NCBI RefSeq assembly: GCF_015706575.1
Contig: NW_024037072.1
Location: 28,831,162 to 28,895,161 of the forward strand
DNA length: 64,000 nt
DNA from: Patiria miniata
Lineage: Eukaryota > Echinodermata > Asteroidea > Valvatida > Asterinidae
Direction of reading: 5' to 3'
Below are positions 1-12,890 of the stretch, one piece after another (positions within the stretch are counted from its first letter, which is position 1; each line of letters opens with the position of its first letter). A program made the position numbers and the translations under genes. A model generated the notes under the pieces. The model saw nothing but the letters and a program-made list of their open reading frames with translations, searched no databases and was not told the DNA's origin.

Positions 1-3000
1 TCCAAACTGATGTTTTTCCTGCTGCGACAGAATATGCCTACATGAAATAAAAATGATACATGTACAGACTAAAAATAAGTGTCGCTTTACAATTTCGAAT
101 TAAAATTCAGCCTAAAGAATAAGCTTGTCAGTGCCAAAGAAGTGAAGTAGGAAATGTAAATTGTTTCCCCCCACCCTGGAAAAGCCTCCCTTTTCGGTTT
201 CTTTTTCCTAAGCCACCCTTAACCTTTGAGTTATGGTTTTGTTTTCACTCTGTATATTTTTCTTCTTCATTTATGTAAAGATGGAGAGGTCATCAATCAG
301 GCTCTCCGGTTTTTCTGGGACTCCAAGGCGATGATGTGAGTCTGTCTACATACAGCAATCCCATGTTCACCAAATCTGCCGAGTAATTTACTCGGGTCTT
401 TGTTACTACGCCAATAATATGATGTATATCAGTCATATCTGACAATACTCAGTTATGAGATATTATTTGTTGTATAATTTCGTATATGCATTGGGGTTTT
501 TTGTATTCAAGGTACTTGGATTCCGTAATAAAACTTTCAATTCAATTCATTTCATTTCAATATCACATTTGTTTCCATACTTAAACTTCTGTATTCAAAA
601 AGAAAATACAACAGCATATACAATCTTAGACAATTAATAGGAGTGAAATACATTACAAGAAGTGTAAAATCATATGAAGTCAACAAACGTACGTAAGCTA
701 AGCATAAAATAACGTGGTAAGCAACAAAGTGATATGCAGTAATTAATGAACAGCTTATGTATTAAGCAGAAAATCCATAATTTACTCACACTATATGTGC
801 ATTAAGAATTTTTAAGTACTTGTCATGTGGGAAAATAATTTTAAGGTGATAAAATTACCATAGTTGTGTACACAGGTAATATATATTTTACAGTAAAAGA
901 GTGCGCTTTTTATTCATTAAAATCTGTCAACAGACTTATTACACTTTGGACATATGTTGTGAGTAAGGAACGGTTAACCTCAAATTGAAGCTAACCGTCG
1001 AAAGGGAACGCTATATCTATGTCTTGAGTGTTATCCGAGAGTGTTCGCATGATTATTCGATTTGTATTGTGATTAACTTTAGTTGGTGTTTAATATGTAC
1101 ATGTATAATCAAGATGGTGATCACAGGAGTAAGTAAGTAACTGCCGTAACGGTTAAATTACCTTACAACAAAGGTTCAAATGACGACACAACATAGCTTT
1201 TGGTAAACCTTATACATACTTGAAATGTAACCTAAAGAAATCCACGGTGATTTCATTCAAATCAAAATCACAGTATGGTATAGCGATGTCATCAATCTGA
1301 AAAAGCTTAACATAGATAATTATGTTTTAATGCGACACCTAAAAAATACAACGATATGTTGCATTACTCTCTAAATTCCAAAGAGTGAAATTAGAAACTA
1401 ATTTAATAATAATAATTATATTCTTATATAGCGCCAAATCCTTCAAATTGACGTTCAAGGCGCTTTACAATCATTAACAAAAACCAAACAAAAAACAAAA
1501 AAACTATTTCAATCTTTCTTTCGATTGAAATAGTCTGAAAAAAAGAACTACTTCAGTCGAAGCTGGAGTGAAAACTCGATCTTTACGATTGGAAGAAATG
1601 TCACTCTAAAACGTCTAGTCCCTAGTTTCCGACTGTGGTAGTGAATCTTCACTGGAATAGAGTGAATTTTCACTCTGGAATTTAGAGAGTAGAGTGACCG
1701 CAAGCAAGTTTTCACCCAGCTTGGCATAGACGAATCCGGGCACACGATCACCCTTACTGGAATGTGTATCCTTGTGGAGTCATTTCTTTGTTCTCGTGTA
1801 CTAATATTTTAGAGTTTGAAAATGTAGTTTCAAAATGCTCCTATTTTAATCAGAATTAATTTCCTGGGCTGAAAGTCGGACTTAATATCCTTTACATAAA
1901 ATACTTTAATTGCGACAGATCAACACACCTGGGAAATTCCTAGTTTTGAGTAAAATCCATTTTCTATTTCGCGATAACCTTATGGAGACGAAATTGCTCT
2001 GTGGAGGCGTATACAATCTTTCGTTTCCTATTATACACGTCTCCATAGTGAATTACGAAACACTATACATGTACTCACAAGGCCCCCTTCAATGAAGAGA
2101 TCAATTGAGCACCACGCTGTTGCACCACGCTGCCACGTGAAGGATTATCTGAACAGTAGTAAGCACAATGCTTTCGCCATTGAAGATTGCCTTCGTGATA
2201 GAAATGACAGCTCGCCTGGATCGGTCTATATACTAATGGAGATCAATGGTCTATCCTTTGCACACCGACACGGGGCAGGTTCGAGTGCTCGAACTATCCT
2301 TCACGTAAACATTTGGTTTGGTATTATAATTATGTGTGCACTTTTTTTTTGTAACTACATGTAATGTAGGCCTAAACTATTGGTTCCGTACATGGACTTG
2401 CAGAGTATATGATGATTAGTTGATATCAAGATAAGGACAATGTAAAAGAACATATAGGCCTACAAAGCGCGTTTTTTTTCCTTGTTATACAGCCAACGAT
2501 GTTCCTCCTCGTCGCTGTCGAATGACTGAATATCAAGGACGCTAAAGCTTAAAACCTCGCACCTCGTCGTCGTAGATCATAATGTAGGTTTACAGATGAT
2601 TTTATGCTGTAATATGATTTTAAATACTTCTTATTATGAAATGGTGAAGGTTGGACAAAAGAGTCATATTAAGGTTTGGCATGGAATTTCATCGGATGAC
2701 ACGTAAGACAACTGCAAATGTGTCATTTTACTCAGTCACTAATGTTGCTTACTCAGAATGAGTATTAAATGATTATTTGCATTCAATGAGCATGTTTCGA
2801 TTTTTTTTTCGTTTATTAAAATCTTGTAAAAAGTTTTTCAAGGGAAATTGCACAGCAACACTGCGCTATTAACGGCATGATCATTTCCAATTATTCCAAT
2901 TATGTTCCCTAATTTGAAAACTCTTTGTCAGTTGGTGTTGTGAAGTCGAAACCAGCGTTCTCATTCTGTATTTGATTTCTATTAAAAGTACAAACTTTAT

Positions 3001-3600
3001 CGAGCACAGATAATACAAATCAGAAACATTTACATCCAAAGGCTGTTCGTAAAAGCTGATCCGCCATCCAGTTACTTTGACGTCAATGTAAGAATTTGTC
3101 CGAAACACATTGATGCGCTGTTCGGATAGGCCTACAGTCAGTTGTGAGCTATCAGAAACAATTCAGATTTTTGATTGAGAATAGAAAATACAAACCAAAT
3201 GTTCGTATCTAAGGGCGTCGCTAAGGGGGGGGGGTGCGCTCACCATGGCCACCCTCAACAGTTTTTGTCGTCGAATCGTCATACCTAAGGAAACGTCTTT
3301 TCCACGGTCTGCATACATGTCGCAACGATTAGCGCCACTTATAATTGTCAAATCAGCTTTGAACAGCGTCCCCATTAGATGGTGTCCCTCTCGATGTCTG
3401 TCCCCAAGTATCCCGCTACTTTAGTGTCGAGCCGACATCTCTTCTTATTTCCTTTCTTTATCCAGTGTTTTTATACAGGTGGAACCTTAAAATGACATGA
3501 ACCCGGTCACAGTGTCTGAACAGCATTTTAAGCACACTGAGACCACATTGCAGTAGGATTCGGGGAAAGATTTTTTCCAACCTTGCAGATTTGATAACTG
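1..3600. other. Gene-free AT-rich left flank
   Basis: No reading frame here looks like a conserved protein; all are short and low-complexity. The stretch 1404-1485 is a short TAA-type microsatellite next to an ATATAGCGCC and GCGCTTTACAAT pair, which resembles the 3' tail of a SINE or LINE. A G run at 3225-3235 after a GGGCGTCGCTAAG word looks like a scrap of the hAT-type MITEs found elsewhere in the window. Nothing else can be named. Confidence 0.6.
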
Positions 3601-3609
3601 TGTGAAAAG

Positions 3610-5010
3610 CGAAACAGGACAATATGCATACAGTTTTCTGCCTCGTGCTACCTTACATAGGCCACCAACGCTACTGGCTCAACCTTTATCTACTCTACCA
3701 CCAACAATAATGGCGACTGCCTACTCCAACAGCTACCTCTGCGTTATTGACATCTGGTTTCCCCGAAAACAAATCCACCCCTGAATATGGTGTAGCCCTG
3801 ATGGTAAGACACGCAAGGCTAGCTATCGATCACATTATTACATATCGCCGCTGGAGATCTCTCATTACGAACTGTCGTGTCTACAGGGGAGCACACCTCG
3901 GCAACACAGACCTCTGGCTGCCCAGCTCACACTAAAACTAAAGGCTGATCAATCTGCCAAGCATCAACCCCGCCTAGACCCATCTCGCTAATTCCTCGAC
4001 CGCCATCAGATCGGCATTCTCCAGTACATTCTCCAACCAATTCAGTGTCTTGGCTGAAGAAGACTCCACCGAGTTGCGGCACTATTATGAAGTCTGCAAG
4101 ACAGCCGCAGAGACTCTAGGACGCCGAAGATCGACCCTAGCTATTAAACAACCATGGATCTCGCAGGCGTCGCTTCAGATCATCCAACACCGCCGGCATG
4201 CATGCCTGCCTCCAAGGAGACATGGAAGAGTACCGCTACCTAAACCGCCTACAAAATGTAACAATTGCGAATGACTGAGAGAAGTACTTGGAAGACGAAG
4301 CAAGACGTGTGGAGACGGCTGCACAAAATCATCGGTCCAAAAATAGATGTTCAGCATGCTGATACGGCCAAAGCTCAACCGCAAGATATTCTTAATCTTG
4401 GCAAGGACAGCAACTGATGCAGTCTATCTATTGATGTTGCCTTTCCGGGCCGCTTGAAGGAGCAGCTTCGGCCAGGTACGGAACCATCCTCAAGTATCTC
4501 CAGGTCCAACACCGATACCAACAGCACACATCACAACGTCATCGAATCAGCACCACCCGTGTTACCCCATATGAGGTGACGGCTGTTTTGAAACAGCTGA
4601 AGAACAGCAAAGCCATTTGGAATCTGCACTGTTACTGCGGAGATAATGAAGGGGTGGGACTGTCTCAGCTCATCCAGTGGCTCACACGTATCATTAACCA
4701 AGTGTGGATTACGGAACAGCTACCTGTAGACTTGACACGGAGTAATCCTCCGCTGCTGGAAGCGTAAAGGCGACCAGCTCGTCTGTATCAACAACAGAGC
4801 CTTACACTCTTGTCCGTACCGGGCAAATTATTCGCATATACCAAGCAAACTATTCAGCAGGCAAGCTACAAGTCCGGCCGCTCCACTACTGACCGTATCT
4901 CCGCCCTCCATCTCATCTTCGAGAAGGCCCGAAAGTTGCGTAAGAACCGCCACCTGTTTGCTGTCTTCACCGATCTCAAGGACGCCTTGAGGAGTGGAGG
5001 AATTTGATGA
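3610..5010 (+). mobile_element. Decayed RTE-like LINE (endonuclease end to start of RT)
   Basis: Broken reading frames in several phases spell pieces of a non-LTR retrotransposon polyprotein in the right order. Around 3825-3925 there is an IDHII..RRWRSL and RVYRGAHLGNTD stretch, the end of the endonuclease domain in the LINEs often annotated as craniofacial development protein 2-like. At 4085-4260 the linker follows (AAETLGRRR, KQPWIS). At 4576-5007 the start of the reverse transcriptase appears: TAVLKQLKNSK, LSVPGKLFAY and the hallmark SGRSTTDRISAL followed by HLFAVFTDLKDAL. The catalytic YADD part is absent, and several stops and frame changes lie between the pieces, so the copy is dead and truncated at both ends. 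Clade assignment (RTE-like) is from motif memory. Confidence 0.8.
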
Positions 5011-5017
5011 GGATAAT

Positions 5018-5335
5018 TCTGAACCAGATTGTAAAAAGCGTAGATTTGAAGATTCGAGAAAACTGTGAAACTGAATCTGCGCAAGATGAAGACAAAGATA
5101 TCGTGAAAGATTATTCGGAATCTGAAACGGAGGTAAAAGATGGCAAATTATCGGATGAAGATGAGTCGTTTGCAGATTCCGAAATGGAAAACTGTGAAAC
5201 TGAATCTACACAGAATGAAGATGGGGATTTTGAGGAAGATATTCGGAATCCGAAACGGAGGTAGAAGAAGACGAATTATCAGATGAAAATGAGTCTAGTT
5301 CTGAATTGGAAGACAATGCTGCCTTTCAAGACTAG
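5018..5335 (+). pseudogene. Acidic, internally duplicated coding remnant
   Basis: Directly after the LINE remnant lies a frame rich in Glu, Asp and Ser. It holds two copies of a ~120-bp unit, each starting ENCETES and running through SESETEV and LSDE.ES. The first unit is open. The second has lost one base after the ATTCGGAAT word relative to the first, so its frame ends early (RNPKRR then stop), although the other phase stays acidic up to about 5333. Acidic starts like this occur in some transposase N-termini and in nuclear proteins, but no domain can be named. It is probably a broken gene or transposon piece. Confidence 0.35.
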
Positions 5336-5339
5336 TTGG

Positions 5340-7690
5340 TAGACGCCAAAGACGCCACTGAAGAGATGTGGAGTGAGAAATACGTCAACGGGCGTATGGA
5401 TGAAGATCAAGCCAAGGAAAAGGCAAATAGGAAGACACTCTTTGGCAGTCAAGCGAGTTTTTTTTTAAAACAAATACAAAGATCTTGAGGAAGACTAGTG
5501 ATGATTAAAGAAGAAAGACTATTGTAATTTTTTTTTAATTATAGTACATGTAGTGCCTTTGGTAGAAAAAAAACAGTATATACCTTGTGCACTCTGATCC
5601 AATCTGGTCAAGATTCCCTGAAATTCAATCTAAATGCTCTGCTCTTACTTGATTCTACGGCACCGATATCCCCAATAAACGCCGATTGCCTACATGAAGA
5701 CATTTAAAGCACCGCGAATTCGGATCTTTGACGATTGGACAAGACCAGACTTGTCCGGCTTCTTTTTGCCATCCTTCGATGACTCAGCACTATGACGTCA
5801 ACGGATTCTCTCATTCGAGCATATGCAAAGAATATTTTGGACCATAATGGTGTGGATAACAGAACAACCGTAATGAAATTATTAGAATACCAAAATAACT
5901 GATACGGATAAAAATGTTCAAAGCGTAGGAGGTCAAATAGCCTACATAGTGTAAATACATTAAATAGTTGAAATAAAACATTCATTGTTATATGTCATTG
6001 ATTTTGTGTGATGTGAATTTAAAAAATACACGTACTTGTAAATACATATTCAGTTGATTTTATATTTTGTAGCCTACGTTTTCCGCGTTTCTTTGTTATT
6101 CGTCATCTTTTAATACTTGTTTATATTTGTTTAATACTTTTACACACAATCATTCAACTAGAATAAATAGGTATAATTTTCAACTTAGCCGAAATATGCC
6201 GCGTGATTAAAAAAAAAGGGGAGGAAAAAAATTCGAATCAAGAGGACGTGATATCCATCGATAGGCCTACATGTTATTGCCTTTTTCTGTGAACTGCGTT
6301 AAAAATAATGCATGTATTATCTACAGAGTCAAGTTGTAAAAAATAATTATTCATTCACGTGCGCCTTGACTCCATTTAGTCGTCCACTGCATTCCATTTT
6401 TTCCTCCTTTTGTTGCACCAATTGTCTTCTAACAATAATACTCATTCAGTGCTAATCCCCACGATCGATTTATCCATCGATCCATGACGTCAATACGCCA
6501 CAGACACACCCCGTTTTACGATCCTCGTCAGGGTTACCGATATAATCCTCGATGAGGATCATGATCCTCCTTGAGAAAACGGGGTCAAATGCTTAGACTA
6601 CATTACTCGTCATTTATCCTATTTGACGTCATAGACAATAAATATGGACATGACAACGATTTATATACATTTTTTTTTACCACAATGGCTTCTTCATTTT
6701 CTGTGCCTTGTGTTTTCTTTGTTCAATCACATTTGTTTTTCATTTTTAACAATGAATAAACACATTACAGTAAACACATTAGAATTAAATAAATGTATCA
6801 GATTAAAGCCGCAACAATGCAATTATATACCCCAGGAAGTAAATATGAAGTGAAGCTGTTTAATGAAATAATTAAACGTATAATTCATTTTCTACGGTTG
6901 ATACCTGAATCAGGCCACTATCCGCAACACATACAGTGGAATACAGTTTGTGAACACAGAAATGTACGTAGGACATCTGTGTTTTGGGGTAATAATACAA
7001 TTTAAAGAGTATTGACAGAGAAAGAAAATATAGTGTTCATTTTTTTTTATTCTGTTCAATGGAATAAAGTTGATGAACACGGTAATGTATGTTTGATGAA
7101 TCCTATCGTAAATTGTACCCTATTGTCGTATATTACTGTAAAATATTTTGTTCACTGTACTTCGTTTATTTCAGAAAAATATTTCTCTGTCAGGCCACCC
7201 ATGCACTTTCGACCCCATCTTTATTGCTTCTTGATCTTTAAAAACTTGTCATAAACAAGGTGAATGAATGAAACAGCAACTCTAGGCTAATCTATTAAGT
7301 TCAATTACAAATTATATTAAGAGCAGCCGGGAAAGGACGTAAAATTCGAATAATGTCACATTCATAAACATAAAATTGTCTATAAAGGCCTATTTTCCTT
7401 TTTATAATGTTGTACGAATAAGTGGAGAGAAAGGATATGAGAATAGACTACGACATCAATTTATAAATGTCGCCTGATCTGGTTCTCTGATTTTAATAAT
7501 TACACAGCATCGATGGCTATTTCCAGGAGGAGGGAAGGAAGGCATGGCCCCCATGTACCCTCCCCCAACCCCTCCTCCGTACCCCGATCCACCAGTAACA
7601 CATAGAGTAGTGCAACCCCGCCCTCCCTGTCCATCATAAGTGAGACAATGACTCGAAGCCGCTTATCAAATCAGTTCCGAAGTCGTCTCA
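5340..7690. other. Gene-free interval left of gene 1
   Basis: AT-rich sequence with no recognisable coding region. A 76-bp inverted-repeat unit with CCCCGTTTT and AAAACGGGG ends lies at 6509-6584. Two diverged related pieces at about 6930-6975 and 7045-7090 share a GTGGAATACAGTTTGTGAACAC-like pattern. The sequence next to 7690 is the 3' flank of gene 1. A candidate poly(A) signal on the minus strand (AATAAA) lies near 7219-7225, but it is far from the stop codon and is only a possibility. Confidence 0.5.
6509..6584. repeat. Short terminal-inverted-repeat unit, 76 bp
   Basis: The ends are CCCCGTTTT and AAAACGGGG, with further internal dyads around GATCCTC and GAGGATC. It could be a miniature foldback or MITE remnant; no clear target duplication is visible. 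Confidence 0.4.
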
Positions 7691-7699
7691 CAGCCTAAT

Positions 7700-10600
7700 C
7701 TAATGGGGTTCCCTTTGGATTGTATATAGGTTTGGTGAAGCAGTGACATTGACAAGCCACATACCAAATTCCTTGAATTTGCGCAGTTTCGCTGGGTGAC
7801 TGCGTATACTAGCGGCATGCATGACTACTGTGGAGTGGTTCTGCTTTTGCCACGATGGGTCAAAAAATCTGGGTCCCCATGGAAACAGGTCCTCGTCTAG
7901 TATCTTGATATTCACATGTACGGGTTTATCAGCCGTAAACAGTCCATTCATTACACTTTGATCAGTCGGGAATTTTCCTTTTTTCTTGTTGTTATCCAAA
8001 AGTTCGGCCCACGTCCTTACGAACTGGATGGACGCATTGGTCGGTTTCAGGTAAATGAAGCCAGCGCAGAAATGCGTTTTGCTGATTATTCTGGGTTTAG
8101 AGAAGCTTCTGAGACTCATGTCAAAGTCTCCCTGAAAGTATGGAAAGGGATCCCGGAACCAAAACGTGTCCGAGTCAGAAAACAGAACCTCCAGGCCTTG
8201 CTCTAATAAAGTCAAAATGTAGGCCTGGCGTTTGTTCATAAGCCCACGACGAGAGGGCTCTATTTCATCCATTTCCCCCGAGTTGGTTTTCTGAACATAA
8301 ATTGCTGGGTCACCCTTGGCATACTTGAGCAACAGATCGTAAGCCTTCTGATCCTCTGCGATGACTGAAGTGTTGACACAAACTCCAATCCTCTTGACGC
8401 TCTCCAGCATGTTCAGCGCGACGTCCGCGTAAGCGAGATTTGCCGTAGTCAGCATAACCACGCCGGGTCTCTTCTTGATGTCAGCCAATGTGCAATTGGA
8501 TAGTTGTCCGCGGATCGGCATTAGCAGTTCCCCATTCTGGCAAACATAAGCCGATGTGTTAAATACTTCTCTTGTACCAGTTGGTTCGCAATCACAGTGT
8601 TTTTCAGCGCTCGACTTTCCGACAGGTTTATGGACAACCGTGGACGTTTGAGAGTAATCTGCAAGTTAAAGAATGTTAAAAAAAAATCGAAGTAAAGTAC
8701 GAGTAACAAGCTCATTGCCCCTGACCTACAGATATAGGCCCACTAGGTCACCATTACCGCCGAACAAAGTACATATCCTCAGCACACATACAAGAACAGG
8801 TCCTCAGATGCATCATGATGTAGATTCAAAGACGTATTAAAGATGTAACGCTGGATCGAGTGTACTTGTTCGTAACTCCGTGTGACACAGCAGGGGCGGA
8901 TCAAGTTTTTTGCAAGGGGGCAGGTTCAATCAGAAAATCATTGCTGAAATGTAGACAGGTTTTTTGTCCGGACACCTGGCTCCGTAAAATCAATAGGTGG
9001 GGGTGGTGGTGGTGGGGGGGGGGGGGGGGGGGCGGCTAGTACCTTAATTTCGATGGGGGCGCTGTTCAAATCCGACGATTACTAACCCTATATTAAAGGA
9101 TTGTGTACAAATACCCTCTTAACCCAGCAGGCTCTGTCCGTATTTTGGACACATGCCTGTATATTTGTTTTTGGGTGTCAGAGTGGGGGGATACATTATT
9201 TTTTAATGAATTTCTATGGGGAAAAAAAAACACTTTGACAGAGCTGGGGGTTGACCCCCAAACCCCTCCCCCCCCCCCCCCCCCCCCGGATCCGCGCTTG
9301 ACACATTGTTTAATTTTTTTCGTTAAATTATGTGCAGTTTCATTACTTCCATGTTCCAAATTATTCAGTTCTAGTTGTGTTTGGGTCCAGTTTGCATTGA
9401 CTAAGACAAGATCGAAAGCTGAGGACTTCGAAGCAAGTCGGGACCGAGGTCTCATTCATCCGTGACCTTTACCACGACCGTTTTCGCCTCAGGCATTCGC
9501 ACAAAGGCCCTAGTTCACGACAGTTTGAATAAATAAAATGCTTTGCCTCGAAGCTTTTACAAAAATCGCAGTGTGTGGAACAATTAGCTTCTATTCCTCC
9601 ACTGAAGACATAATAAGCATTATAATGGACCTTTTACTACCACGGCAACGAAACGCTTTGGAAATTGTGGATTGAGATTTGAGTTGTGCAAAGCCAGACA
9701 TCATTGGTATGAACTTAAAACTTGTATATTCTTATGGTCCTGAATACTTAACTAGACTATACAGAGTTCGGACTTAGTCGGACTATGGTTTACAAGGCTT
9801 GCACAAACTTGCCCATAAATGCACAGAATGCATTTTATATACATGCACATGTACATGAAAAGCATTTGTCTGCAAAGTTAGTTTTCGATTATGTGCAAAA
9901 AAATGCCCTTAGATCAAGATCAAAAGACATACTCAATATCTATTTCTGATGACGAGAGGAATTAGGTTTTTTATAAAAAAAAAAGTACACTTCGCAACTA
10001 ACATTATTGCAAAAATACAAGTCCATTTTTGTCTTTTAATATTTTTTGTTAAGAAATGTTTCGACGTAGAACACGAAATAAACGCTACATAAATATCATT
10101 TAGTTCGTGAATATTTAATTTCTTGGAAAAATGTTACTAGTTTCGGATAAATTCACTGAAATCTATCAACAAAATCGATGCTTCAAATCACGATCAAAGT
10201 GCGCGAAAACAGACACTTCTGTTGCGACGCCGTTGTTAAGCACGAATCGTGGCACGCGCACTTCGGTGCACTTTGAACGCACGTGCTCTGTACTCAGTTA
10301 GTATTCAGTTGGCACATTTTTCCTGCTGACGTTATCAAAATAATGTGTATATACGTGTACATTAAACATACTGAAATTTACTATACCCGAAAGATGCATA
10401 TATTTTTTTCTGGATTACAAATATTGATTTTAATGTAGAGGCTGAATTTCATTAATTTCTCTTTCTGCACTAACATGAAAATGTTCAAAACTGGGCAATA
10501 CCCTATGAATTAGTTTTCGGCCCGATCACCCATTTACTCAACATACGCGAAGCTCTATGGTTATAACTAATTTGTATTTTGTTTTAGCTTAGTTTTTGTA

Positions 10601-11463
10601 TGGTCGTTGTTCCCTTCACAATAATGTTGAGAGGTAGAATGGCAAGAGGCAAGAGGTAAAATGAGCAGGAAAATACCACGCTATAATATCGTACAAGTGA
10701 TTCAGAAACCGTGAAAATAAAGCCACAAACTTTAACAACCATATAAAAGCGTGATAGTACATGGTGAGTAAATAAAACAAAACCAAAATGGCACGACCAA
10801 TTTTTGTATTAAGTTTTGCCTGTAGCACTTGCAAAATCAAGTATATGAAAGCCCAGTCATTGAGCTTTCTTTTAGTACAAGCATCATTCAAATCACTCGT
10901 GTACTTTTCAAGTTATGGAATTTTGAACACAAACACCGTTTTAAAGTCCTGTCCACGGATCACAAAAATAAGTGTTTTTTCAGCAAAACGAAAACAATTC
11001 TCACACTTAGCCTATCTATTTTGTGATCGGTGGACAGAAGTATAAAGCGGTGTTTGTGTTCAAAATTGCGTAACTTGAAAAGTACATGAGTGATTTGAAT
11101 GATAATTTTGTAGGCCTACTAAAAGAGAGCTTGTTAATTGGGCTTTCTTATCCTAATTTTTGATAGTTCTACAGACAAAACTTCATTTACAAATTGGTCC
11201 TGCCATTTTGGTTCCGGTTTTTTACTGACCCTGTAGTATCACGGTTGATTTCCACAACGGGAGTGTCGCATCCAAAACTAAAGATGGCGATACTACGTAC
11301 ATTGTCTGTCTTCCTTACATGTCGGTAATATTGCAAATAAATGTTTTCTTTACATGTTCGGACTATGATTAATTATTGTGAAAGCACACTTACTGATGAT
11401 GAATAGTGTGAAGGCCGCAGACTGAATGAAGAACAGGACTTTAAAGACGTGATCGGAAGCCAT
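7700..11463 (-). CDS. Gene 1: GT77-like type II membrane glycosyltransferase
   Basis: Two exons, join of 7700-8658 and 11394-11463 on the minus strand, giving 342 residues. Exon 1 codes MASDHVFK and a hydrophobic signal anchor (about residues 7-23), then a GTAAGT donor. The acceptor is a T-rich tract ending TTGCAG at 8659-8664, and the split Asn codon keeps the frame. Exon 2 carries the Nucleotid_trans domain (about 86-325): an LTTANLAY strand, KRQAYIL, the DSD motif at 185-187 in FSDSDTFW, and a C-terminal VVMHA with a downstream Lys and GMW. Family knowledge says such proteins move a sugar from a nucleotide donor in the Golgi; plant GT77 members are xylosyltransferases. Donor and acceptor here are unknown. 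Compared with genes 2-4 it lacks six residues before KRQAYIL (an 18-nt in-frame deletion) and ends eight residues later. It is the most diverged copy of the second exon. The intron holds two MITEs. Confidence 0.86.
8891..9299. mobile_element. hAT-type MITE with long G/C runs in gene 1 intron
   Basis: The left end reads CAGGGGCGGATCAAG and the right end GGATCCGCGCTTG, matching the hAT-type MITE ends seen intact at 56691-57009. The flanks share GACACA (left GACACAG, right GACACATT), a decayed 8-bp target duplication. It contains a G run near 9014-9032 and a C run near 9268-9286. An internal block (GTCCGGACA, then a segment reading AATCGTCGGATTTGAACAGC on the other strand) recurs at 29.7-30.0, 36.2-36.5 and 44.4-44.7 kb. 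It has no transposase. Confidence 0.65.
10758..11235. mobile_element. Mariner-type MITE forming a long hairpin, gene 1 intron
   Basis: Two arms of ~220 bp are inverted copies of each other (10760-10980 and 11010-11233), with ends TACATGGTGAGTAAA and TTTACTGACCCTGTA. CAGGGTCAGTAAA-type ends flanked by TA are typical of Tc1/mariner MITEs. The matching intron position in gene 2 (about 24366) lacks the element, so it inserted after the genes separated. Non-coding. Confidence 0.7.
11394..11463 (-). CDS. Gene 1 exon 1 (cytosolic tail and signal anchor)
   Basis: 70 nt: ATG at 11463-11461, 23 codons plus one base, then GTAAGT. The start is supported because all four copies keep the same ATG, length and donor. 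The anchor sequence is FKVLFFIQSAAFTLFII. Confidence 0.85.
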
Positions 11464-11611
11464 CTTGACTGACCCGTTCAGATCATAAACATAGTGGTGG
11501 AACCGCAACTGAACGCCAAATGACAACGAAAAGCTGCGACATATGCAGGACGTGCACCCACTGGCTTGTACTATTCGTTGCGTACATAAAGCTGAACACG
11601 CCTATTATTAA
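11464..11611 (-). promoter_or_regulatory. Conserved 5' flank of gene 1
   Basis: About 150 bp upstream of the start codon is recognisably shared with genes 2 and 3 (blocks GACCCGTTCAGATCATAA, GGTGGAACCGCAACTGAA, AACGCCAAATGACAA) and more weakly with gene 4. It probably contains the 5' UTR and proximal promoter. No TATA box is conserved among the copies. Homology breaks at about 11612, where the 4-kb repeat cluster begins, and resumes at about 15665. Confidence 0.4.
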
Positions 11612-11617
11612 CAAGCT

Positions 11618-12890
11618 GATTTACCCGATCATAGATCGGGTAGGGCGTATTTGTGTTGGGGTTGAAAGTGTGGGGAGTTAAATGTAAATGGGGGATTTAG
11701 TTGAGAAGACATGTAGCTATAGAAAAGCAATTTACGGTGACGCGATCTGAGGCAATTTCTGACCACGTACGATAGTAAAACAAAAGATCATCTTTTAAAC
11801 ATCATTTTCGAGTTCGGAGTCATTGAATCAGCTGTTCTGAGCAAAAGAATATTATAGTAGGCTACAATTTTTATTCGGGGAAGAAAAAGTGGGGGTAGGG
11901 AACCAAACGATATTGCCCGCTTTAAAATGTTGGGGTGGGGGTCCCCCGTCCCCCACTGATTGACGCCGCGCCCATGATAATAAAATTACATAGTCTGAAT
12001 CATGGAGGAAGGTCATTATGAAGGTACAGTATTGGACTCTTCAACAAACGTAAACTTGAACTTCTTACAATTTGCGAGACCTGCGAGGAAAAAGTCGATT
12101 TAACTATTTTATTCAAGTTGGCATGGTTCAACCATAATATAAGCGGGCCAAACAGCCAACAACCGCCAATATTATTATTTATGCACTCTTCGTTATTCCA
12201 ACCCAACATAGTTCAAAGAGCACAATATTTGAAGCAATGCATCGATCCCTCGTTGATTTACCCGATCATTGATCAGGTAGGGCGTAGAGTTGGGGATGAA
12301 AATGTGGGGAGATGAATGTAATTGGGGGATTTAGTTGAGAAGACATGCAGTTATAGAAAAGCAATTTCTGTGGTGCGATCTGAGGCAATTTCTGACCACT
12401 AAAACAATTTTTTGTTTGCAAAAGATCATCTTTTAAACATCATTTTCGAGTTTGGTGTCATTGAATCAGCTATTCTGAGTAATAGAATCATTATACATGT
12501 AGTAGCTACAATTTTTATTCGGGGTAGAAAAGTGGGGGGAGGGGACCAAAACAGTGTCCACCGCTTTAAAAATGGGGGGGGGGAGTGGAGGGGTTCCCCG
12601 TCCCCCACCGATTGACGCCCATGATAATTATGTACCATGGCAACAGTCTGTAAATGTTCCCGTTGGTCTGTTAAATTGGCATTTTGTGAGGCAGTGGCAT
12701 TTGTGAGAAAACGTACTGGAAAGGCTTGCCGTAGTACACAGGCGAAGGCTGATTAGGAAGGTCATAATTAAGTTTCAGTATATTGGACTCAACAAACGTA
12801 AACTTGAACTTCTTACAATTTGCGAGACTGTCTGCGAGGAAAAAGTTGAGTCAACTGTTATTCAACTTGGGTCAACCATCTATATAAGAG
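11618..12890. repeat. Direct duplication of a ~635-bp unit
   Basis: The block starting TTACCCGATCAT at about 11621 returns at about 12257 with the same order of landmarks: a GGGGGATTTAGTTGAGAAGACATG stretch, GATCTGAGGCAATTTC, a G-rich tract ending CCCCCAC.GATTGACGC, then an AAACTTGAACTTCTTACA block. The GATCTGAGGCAATTTC word also occurs, inverted, inside the hAT-type MITE at 56691-57009, so the unit contains transposon-derived sequence. No coding capacity is seen. Confidence 0.6.

Noticed and set aside
7916-8206. Plus-strand frames inside the glycosyltransferase exons
   Set aside because: They are antisense shadows of the catalytic exons and recur in every paralogue for that reason.
9093-9465. 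Opposed 120-codon frames with poly-Gly or poly-Pro
   Set aside because: They are translations of the C/G run in a hAT-type MITE.
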